The notes under the pieces were generated by a model, which had not been told where the DNA came from, did no database searches, and saw nothing but the letters and a program-made list of their open reading frames with translations. This document shows positions 8,276-12,462 of a stretch of DNA of 12,462 nucleotides, one piece after another. How positions within the stretch are numbered: position 1 is the first letter of the stretch; each line of letters starts with the position of its first letter. The position numbers were made by a program, and so were the translations under genes. The DNA is taken from assembly GCA_011065065.1 (NCBI GenBank), contig JAAKFL010000037.1:1-12462 (forward strand), in the 5' to 3' direction. The DNA comes from Chlamydiota bacterium (GTDB lineage: Bacteria; Chlamydiota; Chlamydiia; Chlamydiales; SLFE01).

Positions 8276-8312
8276 ACGCATTGCGTAATAAATTGTTGCG
8301 TTAAAATGACGC
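8276..8312. promoter_or_regulatory. Cluster of TGCGT/ACGCA half-sites, candidate PhaR operator
   Basis: Four half-sites lie in 37 bp ahead of phaR: ACGCA 8276-8280, TGCGT 8282-8286, TGCGT 8297-8301 and ACGC 8309-8312. The first pair is a perfect 11-bp palindrome centred on one T. The second pair is an inverted repeat spaced by 7 bp that encloses TAAAAT (8302-8307), a possible -10 element. The surrounding AT-rich stretch 8250-8275 (taataattattatttt) suits a promoter. PhaR repressors of other bacteria autoregulate through TGC-containing sites, so autoregulation here is an inference. Confidence 0.4.
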
Positions 8313-8348
8313 GGTGTGTTACGATTGGATTTCAAGACGGAGGAAGTT

Positions 8349-8747
8349 ATGACAAGAGTCATCAAACGTTATAAAAATAGAAAACTTTACGATACGAAAG
8401 AGAAGTGCTATATCTCGTTAAATGATATCGCAGAACTTATCCATCAAGATGTTATGGTTCAAGTAGTTGAGAAGGGGTCCGGAAAGGACATTACAAATCA
8501 TATTTTGACTCAGATTTTTATTGAAGAGAGTAAATCAGGGCAAAGTTTGATTTCAACGGAATCCCTATTTGACATGATCCGCTGGGGGAGCAAAACTGCT
8601 AATGATTATTTTAACACAGTGCGTCAAGCTGTCAGCGAGTTAATTCCTTCATTCTCTGAACCCAAGAAGGGTAAGAAAGATGAGATTGAAGAGTTAAAGA
8701 AAAGAATAGATAAGTTAGAGAAGTCTTTAGAAAAAATGGAGAAATAA
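8349..8747 (+). CDS. phaR: PhaR-type polyhydroxyalkanoate synthesis regulator
   Basis: A 132-residue protein whose first 60 or so residues match the PHB/PHA accumulation regulator DNA-binding domain: VIKRYKNRKLYDT at the N-terminus, then YISLNDIAELI and DITNHILTQI. In bacteria that make polyester granules, PhaR binds both DNA and the polymer, repressing phasin genes until granules appear. A central segment (SLFDMIRWGSKTANDYF) is followed by a charged C-terminal coiled coil (about residues 103-132). It is shorter than typical proteobacterial PhaR (about 180-200 residues). The ATG at 8349 is chosen because GGAGGAA (8339-8345) sits just upstream; the frame extends to a GTG at 8316, which has no such site and would overlap the putative operator. 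It is first in a trio with a phasin-like gene and a ubiB-like gene. Family call is strong; role in an organism without known PHA is uncertain. Confidence 0.9.
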   Translation: MTRVIKRYKNRKLYDTKEKCYISLNDIAELIHQDVMVQVVEKGSGKDITNHILTQIFIEESKSGQSLISTESLFDMIRWGSKTANDYFNTVRQAVSELIPSFSEPKKGKKDEIEELKKRIDKLEKSLEKMEK

Positions 8748-8772
8748 TAATTCCAAAAACAGGAGGAATAAC

Positions 8773-8994
8773 ATGAAAAAACAAAAACAAATAATCGATA
8801 AAATCATTGATTATTCAAAAAGCACAGTGGACTCTTTGATTGAGACAGGGAGAGATTGTGAGAAAAAAGTGAGAGATCAAGTTCATGGTGGACTGAATCA
8901 GCTTTATCACACTCTTGGTCTGAGTTCACAAGAAGATCTGAATGAGCTCCGAAAGGAGATCAAGCCCAAGACTTCTAAGAAGAAAAAGAAGTAA
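8773..8994 (+). CDS. Small phasin-like (PhaF/PhaI-type) lysine-tailed protein
   Basis: A 73-residue soluble protein with one long amphipathic helix (about residues 5-40). Next comes LGLSSQEDLNELRKEI, which resembles the (L/V)GxPTxxDVxxL segment of phasin-like granule-associated proteins (PhaF/PhaI group), and then a basic tail ending in five lysines. In PhaF the basic C-terminus contacts DNA while the helix coats the granule; a similar bridging role is inferred here on a much smaller scale. It begins 25 bp after the phaR stop with an ideal Shine-Dalgarno (AGGAGG, 8761-8766, 6 nt from ATG), suggesting high translation, as expected of a structural granule protein. It ends 13 bp before the ubiB-like start. 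The family match rests on a short motif plus context, so it could instead be a generic helical nucleoid-type protein. Confidence 0.7.
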   Translation: MKKQKQIIDKIIDYSKSTVDSLIETGRDCEKKVRDQVHGGLNQLYHTLGLSSQEDLNELRKEIKPKTSKKKKK

Positions 8995-9007
8995 TTGGGG
9001 CTCGGAG

Positions 9008-10486
9008 ATGGAACTTTCATATGCAGAACCGGTCCCTTTGTTTCCTATACAAAGGGTGTGGGCACTATGTCTTAATTTCTGTGGATTGCTGAGGTCGTTT
9101 ATCCATGCGGCCTTTGTTAATCTTGTTGGGAGGACTCCGTCTCCACCATCTTATTTTCGGTTGCTCCGTAAAAGGCTAGAATTACTCGGCCCCACATTTA
9201 TCAAATTGGGACAAATGTTGGCGAGTCGAGATGATATCTTGCCTCACGAGCTGACCGAAGAATTCAAGGAGTTGTTGAATCGACTCCCTGAAGTTCCCTT
9301 TTCTGAGATCTCGATGAGAATTGAAGAATCATTGGGAGCTCCCATCGAAGAGTTATTTGAAGAATTTTCCGAAAAACCATTAGGTTCCGCTTCCATTGGC
9401 CAAGTTCACTTCGCCAAGACAAAAGAAGGGGATTCAGTGGTGGTGAAAGTCATCAAGCCAGGTGTGCGTGAAGTGGTTTTAGCCGATATCAAACTTCTGC
9501 GCATGATCGGCTGGATTCTCCAATTGATCATTCCAAGATTATCTCCAAAGACTCTGATTGATGAGTTTTGTATGATGATTGTCCGTGAAGTGGATTTACG
9601 GAATGAAGCGAATCATGTCGATATGTTTCAAGAGAACTTTTCAGAATATCCTCATATACGCTTTCCTAAGATTTATCATGCGTATAGCTCAAGAAATATC
9701 TTATGCATGGAATGTTTTGAGGGGACGACTCCTTATGAATCAACGGAATTAAGTCAAGAGGAACGTTCCCAAATTGTCGAATATGGTGTCGAAGCGTTGG
9801 TGAAGATGTTCTTTGAAGACGGATTTTTCCATGCCGACCTGCATGCAGGAAATCTTATGATTTTGGAAGATCGATCTCTTGGTTTTATTGATATGGGCAT
9901 GGTGGGCTTTTTTGATGAGACATCAAAGAAGTTATTGTTGCATCTCTTTTATAGCATTTCGCAAGAAGACTTTGATTCATCGGTTCGCTGTATGATGAAA
10001 CTTGCAAAAACAAGTTCGAGAAGTGATCTGGAAGGTTTTAGGCGAAAGATTCATCATATTTTAAGATACTCAGCAAATAAAAGTATCACGCATCAAATCT
10101 TGGAAATTGTCCATGAAGCTTTGAAGTTTAGGGTGTTTTTTCCTACCGAACTTTCGTTAATGATAAAAGCTTTGATGACATTTGAAGCTGTGGGAAAGAC
10201 ACTTAGTCCGACCCTCGACATGAGTCTGGTAGCCAAGAAATATGTGCAGCGTATTTTCATGAAGCAATACAATCCGGTCACATTGGGAATGAAACTGTTA
10301 AATAGTGTCCCATTCCTATTTGATTGTGAAGAGGGAGTTGCGGAACCAGCTAGTTCATTAAAAGGGACGATTCTTTTTTCTGCGTCGCTTTTGAGTAGTG
10401 TGCTGCTGTTTTCAACTGGTTCCCATCCGGTCATTTGGGTAGGTTTAGCGGTCTTTGGACTGGTGCAGTTGTACCGCAGACATTAA
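9008..10486 (+). CDS. ubiB: AarF/UbiB (ABC1) family atypical protein kinase
   Basis: A 492-residue UbiB/ADCK-family protein. Seen in order: the KxGQ motif (FIKLGQMLASR, residues 66-69) characteristic of the family; a GSASIGQVH loop in place of a glycine-rich loop; the ATP-site lysine Lys137 in VVVKVIKPG; EVDLRNEANH (Glu184, Asp186, Glu190, Asn192); catalytic loop HADLHAGN (Asp267, Asn272); and metal-binding Asp285 in IDMGMVG. Met replaces the usual Phe of the DFG-type motif. Two hydrophobic helices end the protein (about residues 440-490), as in membrane-anchored UbiB. Members support quinone biosynthesis or lipid homeostasis through ATPase activity. The ATG at 9008 is chosen: the frame opens at 8942 but that would overlap the phasin-like gene, and its extra 22 residues are off-family. 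A weak GGGG/GGAG precedes 9008. Operon context with phaR suggests a membrane-lipid or granule-linked role. The symbol is at family level only. Confidence 0.92.
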   Translation: MELSYAEPVPLFPIQRVWALCLNFCGLLRSFIHAAFVNLVGRTPSPPSYFRLLRKRLELLGPTFIKLGQMLASRDDILPHELTEEFKELLNRLPEVPFSEISMRIEESLGAPIEELFEEFSEKPLGSASIGQVHFAKTKEGDSVVVKVIKPGVREVVLADIKLLRMIGWILQLIIPRLSPKTLIDEFCMMIVREVDLRNEANHVDMFQENFSEYPHIRFPKIYHAYSSRNILCMECFEGTTPYESTELSQEERSQIVEYGVEALVKMFFEDGFFHADLHAGNLMILEDRSLGFIDMGMVGFFDETSKKLLLHLFYSISQEDFDSSVRCMMKLAKTSSRSDLEGFRRKIHHILRYSANKSITHQILEIVHEALKFRVFFPTELSLMIKALMTFEAVGKTLSPTLDMSLVAKKYVQRIFMKQYNPVTLGMKLLNSVPFLFDCEEGVAEPASSLKGTILFSASLLSSVLLFSTGSHPVIWVGLAVFGLVQLYRRH

Positions 10487-10487
10487 T

Positions 10488-10774
10488 CAGTTTTTGGAGT
10501 GCGCAGGCTTGCCCTTACAATTTAACACATCTTTTTACGCTATCCTCTAAAACGTTTAATATTAAAAACATAAGGATTTAATTGGCAATCTATTAATTTC
10601 AAATGTTTTGGTAAAAGTTGCAGGATTAACAGGATCGTAAACGACAGGATAAACAGGATATAGGAGAGGGATCCTGTTTATCCTGTCGTTTACGATCCTG
10701 TTAATCCTGTTTTTTTATCGCCAAGCAAAAGATGTGTAGAAACGTAAGGGCTTGCCTGCGCACTCCAAGAACTG
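10488..10774. repeat. 287-bp nested palindromic element between convergent genes
   Basis: The outer arms 10488-10518 and 10744-10774 are inverted copies matching at 28 of 31 positions. Just inside, acacatctttt (10525-10535) pairs perfectly with 10727-10737. A second, perfect hairpin sits at the centre (10621-10709). The left arm starts one base after the ubiB-like stop. No transposase or clear target-site duplication is seen, so a MITE-like element, a bidirectional terminator or an insertion of one repeat into another are all possible. The remaining gap up to the LRR stop (10775-10878) shows nothing recognisable. Confidence 0.8.
10621..10716 (+). terminator. Perfect 39-bp hairpin with T-run, terminator-like repeat
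   Basis: 10621-10659 is the exact reverse complement of 10671-10709, with an 11-nt loop, followed by seven T residues (10710-10716). On the plus strand this could end transcription from phaR-phasin-ubiB. However, the stem is far longer than ordinary terminators. Each arm is four CAGGAT units, in two pairs of 9-nt spacing separated by 15 nt, which marks it as a member of the AGGAT repeat family also present at 8114-8200. Termination is an inference; the palindrome itself is certain. Confidence 0.6.
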
Positions 10775-10878
10775 GTTTATTTACCATGGAAATGGTTATT
10801 CCTTATGAGATTGCGTTGTTGAGATTCACTAAATCCATTTTCACATAAGTATGTTGCCGTCTCGTATTAGTTATCCAG

Positions 10879-12462
10879 TTAGTCTTCCGCTTCATGCGAT
10901 TCCATTACTTCCATAAACACCTGATATAAAGTAAATTTAATTTGATTCATTTCAGTTTTATTCAGAAGATTCCTAATGGATTCTAAATCACGATCGACTG
11001 CTGAGAAATATCTGAAGATTAACTTTTCAATTTTTCGGTTATCTTTTAAACCTTCTAAAATAATTTTTGCTTTTCTCAACCCATCATTTTCAATTTGAAG
11101 ACAGACCCATTTAAGAGAAGGATGATGGTTTAACGTCTTAACAATTTCTGTAAGACTGTCATCATCGACTTCATTAAGATCAAGCGCAAGGGATTCCAAA
11201 GTTTTATTTGCTTTTAACGCTTTTGCAATCATGATCAAACCGTCTGGGGGGATTCTAGAAGTGCAAAGGTCCAGGGAAGTTAGCTGAGCACTTTGAATTA
11301 AACTTGCAATGGCGTCCACTTCTATGCTGCTAATCTGATAGCGATCAGAATAACCCAAGTTTTTTATGGTTGGAATCTTCTTTAATATATTGATGAGATC
11401 GGCACTCGCTTTAAGAAATTCATCAGGCTCAATAGCTCTTTCAGTACCATCTGGTAGAAATTCTACATAGGGATAATTACAGGGAATCATGAAACCCTCA
11501 ATTGGAGGGCGATTTGATTCAAGGGAATTCTTCAGAGTGATAAGCTCTTCAGTCTTCAGGTCATTATTCCCAATATCAAGAATTTTGAGAGTTTTGTTTT
11601 CTGAGAAAATATTGGCGATAGCTGTGACTGCATCAATCCCCGCAAAAGTTTCATTAAGTGTTATGTGTTCAAGCGTCCTATTGTGATCCTTGAGTACTTC
11701 AGCGATAGATATGATTCCTTCTGCTCCCAAACTCGGCATCCAATCTAAGAATAATTTTTGTATTGACCTATTTGTTTTAAGCAAATTGGCTAATGCTGCA
11801 GCACCACGACACATGAATGTATTTGAAGAAAGATTGAGTTTTTCTAAGCTGTGGAATCTTCCCAATTCTTTCGAGATCTCGACCATCTCATCATCACCTA
11901 AGCCTAATTCGGCAATATTAAGAGACTTCAGGTGTGAAGGGAGTATTTGAATGATTTGAGTGACCGTATCAGTGGCTATACTTGATTGACCCAATGATAT
12001 TTTTTCTATTGATGGGGTTGTTTTCAATAGTTCTATTAACTCATTTTGTACAGTCGCATCCTCTAGTCTGTTACGTACAAGATTCAATACACTTAATGTC
12101 TTTTTGTTTTGAAGCGATTGAATAATAGGAATGAAGCTTGTCAATTCTAAATGCATTTCAGCTAGTGACAGTTTCCGTAAGTTTTGAGATCCCTCCAAAA
12201 CTTTAGCTAAAGTTTGAGGCCATTCTCGTACTTCATCATGTGAATATCTAAAAACTTCTGGAAAATTATCACTCAGGTTAATTTCTTCTAATGTCGTTTT
12301 TCTCTCAAGCGCCTTGACAATGGCGTCCAGCCCTATGGCTCCCATTGCGCATTTTTTTAAGTTAAGGACTTTTAGGTTCGGACATCCCATAATAGCATCG
12401 GCAAGAGCAATCGCACCATCATCTCCAATTTTATTATTGGAGAGATCAATTGTTGTGAGATG
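10879..12462 (-). CDS. Leucine-rich-repeat protein (ribonuclease-inhibitor type), 5' end outside window
   Basis: The reading frame stays open to the right edge: before the first in-window ATG (12390) it continues with HLTTIDLSNNKIGDDGA, a perfect LRR, so the true start lies beyond 12462 and 527 codons are visible. Repeats follow the 28-residue RI-type pattern LxxLxLxxNxIxxxGaxxLaxaL. Roughly 16 can be counted, for example LKVLNLKKC, LSVLNLVRN, LEKLNLSSN, LKILDIGNN, LTSLDLCTS and LESLALDLN. A non-repeat insert (around PCNYPYVEFLPDGTERAIE) interrupts the solenoid about two thirds of the way along. The repeats degrade towards the acidic C-terminus (MESHEAED). Such proteins bind other proteins; in amoeba-associated intracellular bacteria they are often eukaryotic-like effectors, an inference here. 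The N-terminus needed to judge secretion is missing. It converges on the ubiB-like gene across the palindromic gap. Confidence 0.9.
   Translation of the reverse strand, partial: HLTTIDLSNNKIGDDGAIALADAIMGCPNLKVLNLKKCAMGAIGLDAIVKALERKTTLEEINLSDNFPEVFRYSHDEVREWPQTLAKVLEGSQNLRKLSLAEMHLELTSFIPIIQSLQNKKTLSVLNLVRNRLEDATVQNELIELLKTTPSIEKISLGQSSIATDTVTQIIQILPSHLKSLNIAELGLGDDEMVEISKELGRFHSLEKLNLSSNTFMCRGAAALANLLKTNRSIQKLFLDWMPSLGAEGIISIAEVLKDHNRTLEHITLNETFAGIDAVTAIANIFSENKTLKILDIGNNDLKTEELITLKNSLESNRPPIEGFMIPCNYPYVEFLPDGTERAIEPDEFLKASADLINILKKIPTIKNLGYSDRYQISSIEVDAIASLIQSAQLTSLDLCTSRIPPDGLIMIAKALKANKTLESLALDLNEVDDDSLTEIVKTLNHHPSLKWVCLQIENDGLRKAKIILEGLKDNRKIEKLIFRYFSAVDRDLESIRNLLNKTEMNQIKFTLYQVFMEVMESHEAED

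Noticed and set aside
8316..8348. GTG-started extension of phaR
   Set aside because: The strong GGAGGAA site points to the ATG at 8349, and the PhaR family domain begins there.
8942..9007. Upstream ATG extension of the UbiB-like gene overlapping the phasin-like gene
   Set aside because: The extra residues are the out-of-frame reading of the lysine tail codons of the phasin-like gene; the ATG at 9008 follows its stop by 13 bp.
10093..10434. Minus-strand 113-codon frame within the UbiB-like gene
   Set aside because: Antisense shadow of a gene whose kinase motifs and terminal membrane helices are intact.
10621..10709. Possible CRISPR array from repeated CAGGAT units
   Set aside because: The units are only 6-9 nt, without unique spacers of constant length, and form one perfect hairpin; no cas genes are present.
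12388..12390. ATG at 12390 as the start of the LRR gene
   Set aside because: The same frame continues upstream to the window edge encoding a well-formed leucine-rich repeat, so the ATG is internal.

Overview
The window looks like chromosomal DNA from a Chlamydia-related bacterium (Parachlamydiales-like: Parachlamydia, Waddlia, Simkania or similar). The main evidence is the HtrA protein, whose C-terminal PDZ region reads very like chlamydial HtrA. Further support comes from a PreP-like M16 protease in the same locus, since htrA (CT823) and an insulinase-family gene (CT824) are neighbours in Chlamydia trachomatis, and from a large ribonuclease-inhibitor-type leucine-rich-repeat protein. The assignment is an inference from memory of those families, not from a search. 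No rRNA, tRNA or CRISPR array was seen.

Layout. Positions 1-145 hold nested inverted repeats downstream of htrA. From 7167 down to 146 on the minus strand runs a tightly packed operon of four peptidases: an M16C PreP-like zinc protease, an M48 Ste24-like integral-membrane zinc protease, an M20 dipeptidase and the serine protease/chaperone HtrA. The junctions are 4 bp, a 1-nt TAATG overlap and 11 bp. A short divergent promoter region (7168-7244) separates this operon from a plus-strand gene for an unrecognised exported protein (7245-8054).

From 8055 to 8348 there is an intergenic region with a long hairpin made of degenerate AGGAT units, then an AT-rich stretch with four TGCGT/ACGCA half-sites just ahead of phaR. 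Next is a compact plus-strand trio: a PhaR-type regulator (8349-8747), a 73-residue lysine-tailed phasin-like protein (8773-8994) and an AarF/UbiB-family atypical kinase (9008-10486). The convergent gap 10487-10878 carries a nested palindromic element, with an outer 31-bp inverted repeat around a perfect 39-bp hairpin. It is built from the same AGGAT motif as the hairpin at 8.1 kb. A long LRR gene on the minus strand (10879 to beyond the right edge) closes the window.

How the genes may work together. The protease operon could form a graded protein-disposal set: HtrA outside the inner membrane, the M48 enzyme in the membrane, the M16 enzyme on released peptides in the cytosol, and the M20 enzyme on dipeptides. 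The phaR/phasin/ubiB trio resembles polyester-granule gene neighbourhoods of proteobacteria. It is the most unusual content here, because polyester storage is not a typical chlamydial trait and no PHA synthase lies in the window.
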